Shown here in pieces: positions 1-8,223 of a stretch of DNA of 16,165 bases. This DNA is from CAZZBK01 sp964652155 (GTDB taxonomy: Bacteria; Planctomycetota; Planctomycetia; Pirellulales; PNKZ01): the NCBI GenBank assembly GCA_964652155.1, contig CAZZBK010000134.1:1-16165 (forward strand), in the 5' to 3' direction. How positions within the stretch are numbered: position 1 is the first letter of the stretch; each line of letters opens with the position of its first letter. The notes beneath the pieces were generated by a model, which worked only from the letters and a program-made list of their open reading frames with translations, was not told where the DNA came from and did no database searches. Made by a program: the position numbers and the translations under genes.

Positions 1-387
1 CACAAGGTCCAGGTTCGGCATATTCGAACCGTGGCCGTTGAGCAGAATGATTTTTTTGAAGCCGTGGTAGGCGAGCGACTTGGTGATGTCGAGCACATGG
101 TGCATGAAGTGCTCGAAGTCGTTGTTGATCGTGCCGGGAAAGTCCATCACGTGCCCGGTGTAACCATAAGCCACGATGGGGAGCACGAGCAGCTTGTCGG
201 GCGCGGCTAGGCCCGCTCCCTTGGCTATGCCGCCGGGACAGACGAGGTCGACGTCCAGCGGCAAGTGAGGTCCGTGCTGCTCGACCGCTCCGCAAGGGAG
301 AATGCAAACCTTGCCCATGTCGACGGCGTCATTGATCTCGGGCCAGGTCAATTTCTCATAGCGGTATTCGGTCGCGGCGCGGCTCAT
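1..387 (-). CDS. Creatininase-family amidohydrolase, partial (C-terminus beyond left edge)
   Basis: N-terminal 129 residues of a creatininase/creatinine amidohydrolase family protein. These are cytoplasmic metal-dependent hydrolases that open cyclic amides or cleave formamides; the family includes creatininase, MftE and FAPy deformylase. Visible signatures are GAVEQHGPHLPLDVD (residues 33-47), FPGTI (83-87) and NGHGSN (117-122). By comparison with creatininase, metal ligands should be Glu36, His38, Asp47 and His119; all are present. No signal peptide is seen. The start is ambiguous: ATG at 387 or, four codons upstream, ATG at 399. A GAGG motif abuts the 399 ATG and lies 12 bases before the 387 ATG, so neither spacing is ideal. 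The gene follows the sialate O-acetylesterase stop by 68 bases on the same strand, which suggests co-transcription. Substrate cannot be inferred from this fragment. Confidence 0.88.
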   Translation of the reverse strand, partial: MSRAATEYRYEKLTWPEINDAVDMGKVCILPCGAVEQHGPHLPLDVDLVCPGGIAKGAGLAAPDKLLVLPIVAYGYTGHVMDFPGTINNDFEHFMHHVLDITKSLAYHGFKKIILLNGHGSNMPNLDLV

Positions 388-455
388 GATGCGTGACATC
401 CTCAAGGCGGGAACGAAATGGAAGGGCGTTCAGCAGGCCGACCGCCGGCGATCGA

Positions 456-1820
456 CTAGGGCTCAAGTGCCCAGTCGTCGCTACGGAAACTGTTGGCAGG
501 CAAGCCCGCTTTGTTCGCCAAGTTGGGCATGGCCCGTTCATCCCAGGCGAAGCGCACCGCGACGGGCTTGGTGACGTCCGCACAGCTGACCACCACCGAG
601 TCGCCATCGATTTTGGCGTCGGCCGGCACGAACTTCTTGTCCTCACCCGCGATCAGGAACGACGTGAGCGGCTTGTTATCGCGGCTCGTCAACCCGCCAT
701 GCAGGTGCTCGAACTGCACGCGGATCGTGGCCCCCTCGGCCTTGGCGCTCATGAAACGGGGACCGGAGTAAGCGATCGACGATTGACCGTAATCATGGGC
801 TCGCGCCAACCGCGCCAGTCGATCGCCGACATCTTGCTTGTTCGAGGGATGGATATCGGCGACGTTTTCAACTAGGTCGGTGATGACGATGAAATCGCTC
901 TTGGCCAGCACCGATGGGATTTTGCTCTGGGCCTGCCAGAACAACGGCAGCGTGTGAGCCGGGACTTTTGAGTTCGGCCGCGTGGCGTAATTGAACGGTG
1001 CCAATTGCACAAAGTAGAATGGGAACACGCCTTGGCCCCAGAGTTCGCGCCAAGCGCCGACCATGCTCTGCTTGAGTTCGACATAGGCCATGCCTTGGGC
1101 GACGTTGGCTTCGCCCTGATACCAGATTGCGCCGCGGATGGCGAACGGAGCCAGCGGATGAATCATGTTGTTGAACAGGCCCCCCTTGGGGGACCAAGCC
1201 TGGATGGGCGTGCCGCCGACCGAAGCGTTGATAATCCCGACCGGCACGCCGAGTTCTTTTCGCAAAGAGCGGGCGAAGAAATAGCCGACCGCCGAGCAAC
1301 CGTTCGTGCCGTCGACGAGCAGGTTCTCGCGGCTCGCGCCGAGCCACTTGCCCGCGGTGTCCGACATGGGCTGCGGCGCGTTCCCTTTCTTGACCGTGAA
1401 CTGACGCAAGAGGGGGTCGTTGGCGGCGTCGAGTTCTTTTTCCTTGTCCTTGATGTTGTGGGAGAACGACCAGTGCATGTTGGATTGTCCGGAGGCGATC
1501 CAGACCTCGCCAAATTGCAGGTCCTTGACTTCAATCGCGTTGCCTCCAGTCTCGCTGACGCGGAGCACGTGCGGTCCCCCCGCCTTGTGCGCGGCGAGCT
1601 TCGCAGCCCACTTGCCGTTGGCGTCGGCCTTGACGTTCTGTTTTTCGTCGTCGAGCGTGACGGTGACTTCGGCGTTCGCGGTGGCGGTGCCCCAGACAGG
1701 CACAGACATCTCGCGCTGCAACACGGCGCCGTCTGTAAACAGCGCCGGCAGTTTCACCTCGGCCGAGGCGGATCGAGCCACCTGCAAAACAATCAACGCA
1801 AGCAACAGCGTGTAACGCAT
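456..1820 (-). CDS. Secreted sialate O-acetylesterase (SASA-type carbohydrate esterase)
   Basis: 454-residue SGNH-type carbohydrate esterase of the sialate O-acetylesterase family, expected to remove O-acetyl groups from sialic acids or other acetylated glycans outside the cytoplasm. ATG at 1820 is preferred over one 19 codons upstream because it gives a clean signal peptide (residues 1-20, MRYTLLLALIVL core, ending SASA). Residues about 21-100 form a beta-sandwich-like segment (PALFTDGAVLQRE, PVWGTA). The catalytic domain follows: SGQSNM with Ser113, the oxyanion-region NASVGGTPI (198-206), WYQGEANV (233-240) and DIHPSNKQ with the Asp322/His324 pair. All expected catalytic elements are present. 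The length is normal for single-SASA-domain bacterial members. It lies 143 bases after the giant redox gene and 68 bases before the creatininase-like gene, all on minus. The true acetylated substrate may be plant or algal polysaccharide rather than sialic acid. Confidence 0.92.
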   Translation of the reverse strand: MRYTLLLALIVLQVARSASAEVKLPALFTDGAVLQREMSVPVWGTATANAEVTVTLDDEKQNVKADANGKWAAKLAAHKAGGPHVLRVSETGGNAIEVKDLQFGEVWIASGQSNMHWSFSHNIKDKEKELDAANDPLLRQFTVKKGNAPQPMSDTAGKWLGASRENLLVDGTNGCSAVGYFFARSLRKELGVPVGIINASVGGTPIQAWSPKGGLFNNMIHPLAPFAIRGAIWYQGEANVAQGMAYVELKQSMVGAWRELWGQGVFPFYFVQLAPFNYATRPNSKVPAHTLPLFWQAQSKIPSVLAKSDFIVITDLVENVADIHPSNKQDVGDRLARLARAHDYGQSSIAYSGPRFMSAKAEGATIRVQFEHLHGGLTSRDNKPLTSFLIAGEDKKFVPADAKIDGDSVVVSCADVTKPVAVRFAWDERAMPNLANKAGLPANSFRSDDWALEP

Positions 1821-1963
1821 GGTGAGGGTCTTTATGTAGAGGGGGTGAAAGCAGGCGGGCATTTCTGTCGCCGCCATGATAACGCACCGTGAATGTCAAT
1901 CAACAGGGCCACGACGAACATTTCGCCGCAGCGGTCGCAACGCGGTTTAACGTCGGACACCCA

Positions 1964-4900
1964 TCAGTTGTGCTGATGTCCACTGTAGAGCATGTGCTGC
2001 TTGTTGCCCCTCGCGAAAATATACGCGATGAGGTCGGCAATCTCCTCCTGAGTCAACTTGCTCATCAGTCCTTGCGGCATGATCGATACGGCCGACTTGC
2101 TTCGCTCTTCAATCTCGGAGATGGGGACCACGAGCGGCTCCCCTTTGGCCAGCGGGTCGACAAGCAATTTCACCTCGGTCGAGGTCTCTTGCAAGATCAT
2201 GCCGGTGACGACCTTGCCGGAGGTGAGCACCAGCGTGTACGAGCGATACTTGTCGAGAATTTCCTTCGACGGCTCGACGAGTGACCGCAGGATATGCTCG
2301 GTCGTGTGCTTGGCAGGCTCGATCTTGGTCAGATCAGGCCCGAACTCACGCCCCTCGTTGTTGAGTTTGTGACAGGCCGAGCAACTGGCCACCTTGAACA
2401 AATTCTTGCCGACCTCGAATGAGCGCCCTGGAGGAAGCGCGCGCACGCCGCCAATCAAGTCGTCGAACTTCCATTCAGTGTTGCGGCCGATCGATTTGAG
2501 CAACTCATCGCGCAGCGGCAGCGGATTCGCGGCGAGATAAGCGGCTGGGTTGGCATGGTAGCTGTCCAGGTCGGCGACCACGTACAACGCACCGTACATC
2601 CGCCGCCAGTGTCCCGGATAGGTACACACATACGGATACACGCCCGGCGTCTTTGGCACATCGAACGCCAGCGACTGACTCTGACCGGGCTCAATTAACC
2701 GGCTGGCTAGGAGAATTTTGTCCGACTTGGGCACATACTGTCGATCCTTGGCGTCGGGGTCACGCGCGGTGGCCTCGGCTTGCAAGCCGATCTCTTCCAG
2801 TGAGCCCGGCTGCACAATTGCAAAGTTGTGGGGCATGTTGTCGGTATTGGACACGCGAAACTCGACCGGCTTGCCCGCCTGCACCACGATCAATTCCTTG
2901 TCATAAATCATCCGCTCGACGACCGTGCCGATCGGGATGACCGGCACGTCGAGATTCTCGAGCCGATCGATGATGGCCTTGGCGCGATCGCCGGGCAGCT
3001 TGCCCGACAGCGCCTTGGCCAAGGCCACCGCCTCGAGCGCTGGACCCGAAGTCCGCAGTCGGGCAGGCATGTTGCTCAAGTGACCGACGACGTTGTCGGC
3101 CAAGCCGGAGATTTCTTTCTCGGCCCAGTATTGAGAGGGAATCGTCTTCAGCACGCTGATCGCGGCCGTGCGGCTGCGGTCGGCTTTGACGAGCGCGGCT
3201 AAGTCCAGGAACTTGTCGGCTTCGTGACCCGGGATCGAGGCCATGGTGCGGATCGCCAAGTCGTGCAGCGTCTCTTCGCCGCCGCCGACCGACAGGTACT
3301 TGGCGTCGATCTTCTGCTTCTTGATGCCCGGCCCCGCCCAAGAAATACTGAGCCCGTCGCCGCCTCCGTTATCGAAATAGGTGACAACAATCGGATGTGG
3401 GCCCGCGCTCAATTCAACCGTGGCGTTCTTCTCGGCCATGCCGTGCAGGCCGTCGTGGTTGATGAGCAGTTTGTTGCCGAGATAGATTCGCGAGCCGTCG
3501 TCTGAGGCGATCGAGAATGTGTACTTGCCCGCCTTGGGGGCCGAAATCTGTCCCGTAAAGCGGAGCGCAAATTGATCGTTCTGCTTTTTCTGCGGCACGT
3601 TCATGACGATCTCTGGGACGATGCCGCTGGCGAGCGGCGTGAGCTTGGCAAGCGTCTCGATCGCCACGTCCTTGGGATTCGGCTGGAAGTAGTCGACCTG
3701 GATGCCGCTCTGCTGCAGCGACGAGCCGCTGGACTCACTCTTGAGATTCGGGGGCAAATCGAACATCAGCGAGCGAACGGCACTAAACTGCTTTCTGCGC
3801 ACCTCGGTGTTGCTGATCGCAGGCACCGCCGCGAGCACGTCGCGCAGGCGGTCTTTGTTTTCCGAGGCCGCCAAGAAAGCAGCGTCACCGGAGCCGTCGG
3901 CCATGATCCACGCGACGTAGCCCAGTCGCCGCGTATTGAGTTCCTTGCCTTGGGTGGCGAACGACTCGAGCTTGTTGCGAATCTTCTTCAATTCGGCGGA
4001 CGGTTGCTCGGCGAGCAATTGCCCAAGTGCTGGCAGCGACTCAGCAGGACCGTTGGTGTCTCGATCGGCAATCAATGCCAACAACAGCGGCAATGAACTG
4101 GTGTTGCGGAGCTTGGCTAGGCCGTCGAGCGCCTCGCGCAGTGCCTTGGCCGAGGCGTTGGGGCGGCTCAGCACCGCTTCGTACACAGCTTCGCTCTTGG
4201 GCAGCTTCATCAGGTCATCCACGCTGGCGTTGCGCAGCGTGTACAGGTGTGCGGCTTTCGACAGTGTCGAGCCCGAGGCGACCGCCTCTTGCACGAGTTT
4301 GTCGACGTTGAGCTGGGCGCGGGCATATTTCAACACGGTGTCCAACTCGGGATCGGTCGGGCGAACCGCAACTTCAAAGACCACCTCGGCAGCGCTGAGA
4401 CCGTTGAAATTCACGGCCGACTTGACCGCCTCGGCGCGCACCAGAGGCGATTCATCCTGTGCCGCCGCCAACAACACGCTCTCCCAAAGGGTGACTCGGC
4501 CAGCCCAGTGACCAAGAGTGCGAATGGCGGCAGCCCGAACGCGGGGCTCAGCCGCGGTGAAGACCGTCTTCACCAACTCGACATTCGGCACGCGATGCTC
4601 TTCGTGAACCCACAAGCATTCGAGCAAAGCTTGGGCGTCGGCCGGTCGTTTTACGTCTCGCGACGACATCCAACTCGCTAGCGCCGCTGTGACCTCCGCA
4701 GTCTCGCGACCACTCAACTCCAGACGGGCCCGGTAGCGAGCGCTATTTTCCCGGGCATAAAACGCTTGGAGCACCTCGGAGATTGGCTTGTTCTTCAGCT
4801 TGATTGGCTTGAGGAGCGGGCGATCCTTGGCGGTTACGCGGTAGACACGGCCATGCTCGCGGTCGCGGTTCGGATCGCGCATGTTGTGCTGCATGTGGCC

Positions 4901-6901
4901 GATGATTGCGTTGCTCCAATCCGACACGTATAACGCGCCGTCAGCGCCGATCTCGACGTCGGTGGGACGAAAGTTCGGGTCGCTCGATACCAGGATGGGC
5001 TCAATTTCTTCGGCACGAATTTCCGCGCCGTTGTATTTGACCTCCAGCTGTAAGACTCCCAGAAAGCCGATCGTGTTGCAGATCAGGAAGTTACCCTGGT
5101 TCTTCTCGCTAAAGTGGCTGCTCGAAAGTATGCCGGTCGCCGCGACAGGGCGGACTCGCTTGTCGAACCACTGCTTGTTGCCAACCCCTTTGCCAATGTT
5201 CACATAGCTGCCCGTGCCGCTGGTACCATCGTTGGCGAACTGATAGCCCCATTGGTCAATGACGTCTCCGTGCGGATTGGGCCCGATCGGAAAGTGGAAC
5301 TCCATCTCGAACGTGCGCGGATTAAAGCGATGCACGCCGCTTTGGCCCGAGCGAACCGTTTTGGTCGGCGTCTCCATCGTGGCCATGTTGAAAATACCCC
5401 GCGACCAGTAGAGCCAACCGTCGGGCCCGACAAGCAGCGCATTGGCCGAGTGATGCGAGTCGGCGCTGCACACGCCTTGGAGCATGCGGATTTTCAGATC
5501 GGCTTTGTCGTCGCCATCGGTATCTTTGAGGAACCAAATCTCGGGCAGCGCGGCCACCAGCATGCCGCCCCCCCAAAACTCGAAGCCCGTCACGCTGTTG
5601 AGTTCGTCGGCAAACGTCACACAGCGATCGGCTACCCCATCGCCGTTTTCATCGCTCAGACAGAGGATCCGGTCGCGACGCGGCTCGGTCGGGTTCCAAT
5701 GCGGATAGGAAGGCCAGACCGATACGAACAATCGTCCATCGGTGTCGACCGCCATCTGCACGGGATTAACGAGTTCGGGGAAGGTCTTTTCCGAGGCAAA
5801 CAAGTTGACCTGCATCCCCTCGGCAAGCTTCATCTGACTGATGGCCTCGACGCCGTCGAGGTACAGGTGTTTGCCGTCCTCCAGCTTGCCGGGGATGTTC
5901 GTTTTCACCACGAGTTGCTCGGGCAGGTTGTTGTCCGCGACTTTCATGTCGCCGCCGCGAGCGACGGCCCAAACACGCACGTCGCGGTTGGCGGTCATCA
6001 CGTCGAAGATTTCCATTTCGCGCATCATCACGTCGGCATTGGACTGCCCAAACCAGGCCAGCTTCGAGCGACCGCCGAAGACGTTGTAGCCGTCGACGAC
6101 GCGATAACGGCTGAACCAGTAGTAGTTACGGTCCAGCACGGCTTGACGCAGTCGGTCGAGTTCACTCTCGGAGCGAACCAGCGAATCGCTCCCCAATAGG
6201 TCGCGGGCAATCACCTTGGCCAGGGCATGGTCGCCGTGATCGTGCAGGTGAATGCCGTTGAGCGTGAGCGGCTTGGAGGCCGAAGCGTACAGCGATTGAG
6301 TCGGTTTGAAGAGATCGACAAACACCACGTTCTTGTCGGCGCACACCTCGCGCATCGCCTGCGTGTAGAGCGCGAGATTCACATTGTTGGCTGAGCCATC
6401 GGGCAAGTGTGGGCTCTTGAGGTTTTCATGGGCGATCGGCGAGAAGAACACGAGTCGCGGGGCTGACTTGCCATCGTACTTTTGCGCCTTCATGCCGTCG
6501 ATCACATCCGCCAAATCCTTGCGGAAGCTGGCCAAGCCCGCCTCGCCACGCAATGCTTCGTTGTACCCAAAGAAGCTAAAGACGACATTCGCCTGCACCT
6601 TGGTGAGCCACTGGTCGGGTGTCCCGAAATTGTCCTCACGTTGCCGCAGCTTGAGTTCATCGCCCGAGAAACCGAGATTGCGGAAGACGAAATCGTGATC
6701 GGGATACAAAGCATGCACGTAGGTTTCGAGCCAACCGGTGTGTTGCAGGCGATCGGCTAGCGTGTTGCCGATGATCGCGATCCGGTCACCCTTTTGCAGA
6801 GTGAGCTTGGGCTCTGCCGCGGACAATAAACCTGGCGCGCTCAGCACTCCAACGACCACACATGCCAACAGAGAAACGTACCATCGGGCGAGACGATTCA
6901 T
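1964..6901 (-). CDS. Giant secreted multidomain redox protein: SGNH-like, PVC propeller, HEAT, PA14, cupredoxin, cytochrome c
   Basis: 1645 residues. ATG at 6901 is chosen because it opens a signal peptide (residues 1-29: basic MNRLAR, hydrophobic core, SAA end); an open frame continues upstream to 7138 without looking like protein. Domains in order: SGNH-hydrolase-like (about 30-240); planctomycete 'membrane-bound dehydrogenase' beta-propeller (about 355-690) with two acidic calcium-type loops, DENGDG at 417-422 and DTDGDD at 460-465; HEAT-type helical repeats (about 700-1040); PA14 (about 1068-1205); more helical repeats (1210-1315); azurin-like cupredoxin (about 1320-1443) with His1358, Cys1426, His1431, Met1435; planctomycete cytochrome c (about 1497-1632) with haem motif CSACH at 1507-1511 and candidate axial Met1608 or Met1613. 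The SGNH catalytic residues look degenerate. The protein could carry out or relay extracytoplasmic oxidation, with PA14 and the propeller as carbohydrate-binding or catalytic parts; the substrate is unknown. The tail is His-rich (last 10 residues). Confidence 0.93.
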   Translation of the reverse strand: MNRLARWYVSLLACVVVGVLSAPGLLSAAEPKLTLQKGDRIAIIGNTLADRLQHTGWLETYVHALYPDHDFVFRNLGFSGDELKLRQREDNFGTPDQWLTKVQANVVFSFFGYNEALRGEAGLASFRKDLADVIDGMKAQKYDGKSAPRLVFFSPIAHENLKSPHLPDGSANNVNLALYTQAMREVCADKNVVFVDLFKPTQSLYASASKPLTLNGIHLHDHGDHALAKVIARDLLGSDSLVRSESELDRLRQAVLDRNYYWFSRYRVVDGYNVFGGRSKLAWFGQSNADVMMREMEIFDVMTANRDVRVWAVARGGDMKVADNNLPEQLVVKTNIPGKLEDGKHLYLDGVEAISQMKLAEGMQVNLFASEKTFPELVNPVQMAVDTDGRLFVSVWPSYPHWNPTEPRRDRILCLSDENGDGVADRCVTFADELNSVTGFEFWGGGMLVAALPEIWFLKDTDGDDKADLKIRMLQGVCSADSHHSANALLVGPDGWLYWSRGIFNMATMETPTKTVRSGQSGVHRFNPRTFEMEFHFPIGPNPHGDVIDQWGYQFANDGTSGTGSYVNIGKGVGNKQWFDKRVRPVAATGILSSSHFSEKNQGNFLICNTIGFLGVLQLEVKYNGAEIRAEEIEPILVSSDPNFRPTDVEIGADGALYVSDWSNAIIGHMQHNMRDPNRDREHGRVYRVTAKDRPLLKPIKLKNKPISEVLQAFYARENSARYRARLELSGRETAEVTAALASWMSSRDVKRPADAQALLECLWVHEEHRVPNVELVKTVFTAAEPRVRAAAIRTLGHWAGRVTLWESVLLAAAQDESPLVRAEAVKSAVNFNGLSAAEVVFEVAVRPTDPELDTVLKYARAQLNVDKLVQEAVASGSTLSKAAHLYTLRNASVDDLMKLPKSEAVYEAVLSRPNASAKALREALDGLAKLRNTSSLPLLLALIADRDTNGPAESLPALGQLLAEQPSAELKKIRNKLESFATQGKELNTRRLGYVAWIMADGSGDAAFLAASENKDRLRDVLAAVPAISNTEVRRKQFSAVRSLMFDLPPNLKSESSGSSLQQSGIQVDYFQPNPKDVAIETLAKLTPLASGIVPEIVMNVPQKKQNDQFALRFTGQISAPKAGKYTFSIASDDGSRIYLGNKLLINHDGLHGMAEKNATVELSAGPHPIVVTYFDNGGGDGLSISWAGPGIKKQKIDAKYLSVGGGEETLHDLAIRTMASIPGHEADKFLDLAALVKADRSRTAAISVLKTIPSQYWAEKEISGLADNVVGHLSNMPARLRTSGPALEAVALAKALSGKLPGDRAKAIIDRLENLDVPVIPIGTVVERMIYDKELIVVQAGKPVEFRVSNTDNMPHNFAIVQPGSLEEIGLQAEATARDPDAKDRQYVPKSDKILLASRLIEPGQSQSLAFDVPKTPGVYPYVCTYPGHWRRMYGALYVVADLDSYHANPAAYLAANPLPLRDELLKSIGRNTEWKFDDLIGGVRALPPGRSFEVGKNLFKVASCSACHKLNNEGREFGPDLTKIEPAKHTTEHILRSLVEPSKEILDKYRSYTLVLTSGKVVTGMILQETSTEVKLLVDPLAKGEPLVVPISEIEERSKSAVSIMPQGLMSKLTQEEIADLIAYIFARGNKQHMLYSGHQHN

Positions 6902-7183
6902 CGTGCTTAACCTGCTGCGGGTGATGCTGCGTAAAAGGGGCATGGCGAGGCCCGGTTGTGACAGAATAACCGTGCCCGGACGAAGCTCATAGTGTACCAT
7001 CCCTGCTCGGTCGAGGCGACCGTTTTGAGGCCGAAAAGTCTCTCGGTCGCGCTGCCTCGGCAGCGATCGACTCGATTGGATGGAAGTTCCTACCCGGCTT
7101 TTTTTGACGTCGCGAGTTTGGGCAGTTATGGTAGGCACTCTCCACGCACCTAAACATCATGCCTTTCGATGAGATTGCTTACC
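6902..7183. other. Divergent intergenic region (282 bases)
   Basis: Non-coding region between the minus-strand giant redox gene and the plus-strand NHL-propeller gene. A weak open frame extends from the giant gene to 7138, but its predicted peptide has no recognisable domain and precedes the signal peptide, so I treat it as non-coding. A sigma70-like promoter facing the NHL gene lies at 7104-7132. I found no convincing promoter for the minus-strand gene and no clear operator palindrome. Confidence 0.6.
7104..7132 (+). promoter_or_regulatory. Putative sigma70-type promoter for the NHL-propeller gene
   Basis: TTGACG (7104-7109, five of six matches to the -35 consensus), a spacer of exactly 17 bases and TATGGT (7127-7132, four of six matches to the -10 consensus). 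Transcription would begin near 7139, giving a leader of about 45 bases before the ATG at 7184. The match is good for a GC-rich genome, but planctomycete promoters are poorly defined, so this is a prediction from pattern alone. Confidence 0.45.
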
Positions 7184-8188
7184 ATGAAACTCAATTGGAC
7201 TCCCCTTGCGGCTGCCCTGACGTTGCTCATCGCTCTGCCCGCGTTTGCACAGGACAAGGTCAAGCCGGTTCGCATGGGAACAGGCAACATGACGTTCGAG
7301 ACCGTGCCCGGCTGGGGGTTGCGACCCGACGGCAAGTCGGCATTGGGTTCGACCCACGGCTCGGTCGTTATCGACAAGGCTGGCAATGTCTTTGTGAGTG
7401 CCAACAAGGGAGTCGTCGTCTTCTCTCCTGATGGACGCGTGGTGCAAGAGTACCTCGGCGACAAGTATGCGAACATCCATGACATGGAGATCCGTGCCGA
7501 GGGTGAGCACGAATTCATTTACGGCGCGCGGAACAATAACGCCGAAGGGATCAAGTTCAATGCCCACACGGGCGAGATCGTGTTAAAGCTCGGCTTTCCC
7601 GAGGAGTCGGGCTTGGGGCTCAAGACCTTCAAGCCTACCGCAATTACCGTCGCTCCCAATGGCGACATCTTTCTCTCCGACGGCTATGCCAGCAATCACA
7701 TCTTTAAGTTCGACAAGACTGGCAAGTACATCAAGCACTTTGGCACCAAGGGGAACGAACTGAAGCAGTTCAACACGGCCCACGGCATGACACTCGACAC
7801 ACGCTACGAGCCGCCGCGACTGTTGGTCTGCGATCGCAATCACACCCCCAAGGGCCGCCTGCTGCACTACGATCTCGATGGCAACTTCCTCGCCGAGATC
7901 GTCACCGACCTGGGCATGCCCACCGCCGCTTCCGTCTCGGGCGATTATGTCTCGGTCCCCGACCTGACCGGTAAGTTGTACATCATCGACAAGAGCAACA
8001 AAATCGCCGCGATCCTCGGCGAGAATCCAGACCCGGCCAAGGGACGCAGCTTCAACATCCCTCAAGAGCAATGGGTGGAAGGCGCGTTCAGCGGCACTCA
8101 CGGCTCCTATTGGGACAAGGACGGCAATCTCTACGTGCAAGACTGGAACGTCTCGGGCCGCATCATCAAGCTCGTGCGGGTCAAATAA
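7184..8188 (+). CDS. Secreted NHL-repeat six-bladed beta-propeller protein
   Basis: 334 residues when started at the ATG at 7184, which places the basic-hydrophobic signal peptide at the N-terminus (residues 1-22, ending AFA). An in-frame ATG five codons upstream (7169) is also possible. The mature part consists of repeated propeller strands of the NHL type: THGSVVIDKAGNVFVS (57-72), PTAITVAPNGDIFLSDGY (151-168) followed by IFKFDKTGKYIKHFG, AHGMTLDT (199-206), and THGSYWDKDGNLYVQDW (305-321). It resembles proteins annotated as NHL-repeat or peptidylglycine alpha-amidating-lyase-like, but I see no evidence for lyase activity. Such secreted propellers usually bind ligands or partner proteins. 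It is divergent from the giant redox gene and convergent with the lactonase gene, 19 bases away. No enzymatic function is assigned. Confidence 0.88.
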   Translation: MKLNWTPLAAALTLLIALPAFAQDKVKPVRMGTGNMTFETVPGWGLRPDGKSALGSTHGSVVIDKAGNVFVSANKGVVVFSPDGRVVQEYLGDKYANIHDMEIRAEGEHEFIYGARNNNAEGIKFNAHTGEIVLKLGFPEESGLGLKTFKPTAITVAPNGDIFLSDGYASNHIFKFDKTGKYIKHFGTKGNELKQFNTAHGMTLDTRYEPPRLLVCDRNHTPKGRLLHYDLDGNFLAEIVTDLGMPTAASVSGDYVSVPDLTGKLYIIDKSNKIAAILGENPDPAKGRSFNIPQEQWVEGAFSGTHGSYWDKDGNLYVQDWNVSGRIIKLVRVK

Positions 8189-8198
8189 CCATCCACTG

Positions 8199-8223
8199 CA
8201 TGCTGCCTCACGGCAACAGCATG
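8199..8223. terminator. Possible bidirectional hairpin between convergent genes
   Basis: Inverted repeat CATGCTG (8199-8205) and CAGCATG (8217-8223), with two further C-G pairs possible inside the loop (8206-8207 with 8212-8213, leaving three unpaired bases). It begins 11 bases after the plus-strand NHL stop codon and overlaps the last codons of the minus-strand lactonase gene. No T-run follows on either strand, so intrinsic termination would be weak. It is the only hairpin I see in the 19-base convergent gap. Confidence 0.3.

Noticed and set aside
1005..1892. 295-codon plus-strand open frame opposite the sialate O-acetylesterase
   Set aside because: Its product has no recognisable motif, while the minus-strand frame has a signal peptide and all catalytic motifs; it is a GC-rich antisense shadow.
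6902..7138. Upstream extension of the giant redox protein by 79 residues
   Set aside because: The extension is Arg/Ser-rich without family similarity and would bury the signal peptide that begins at 6901.
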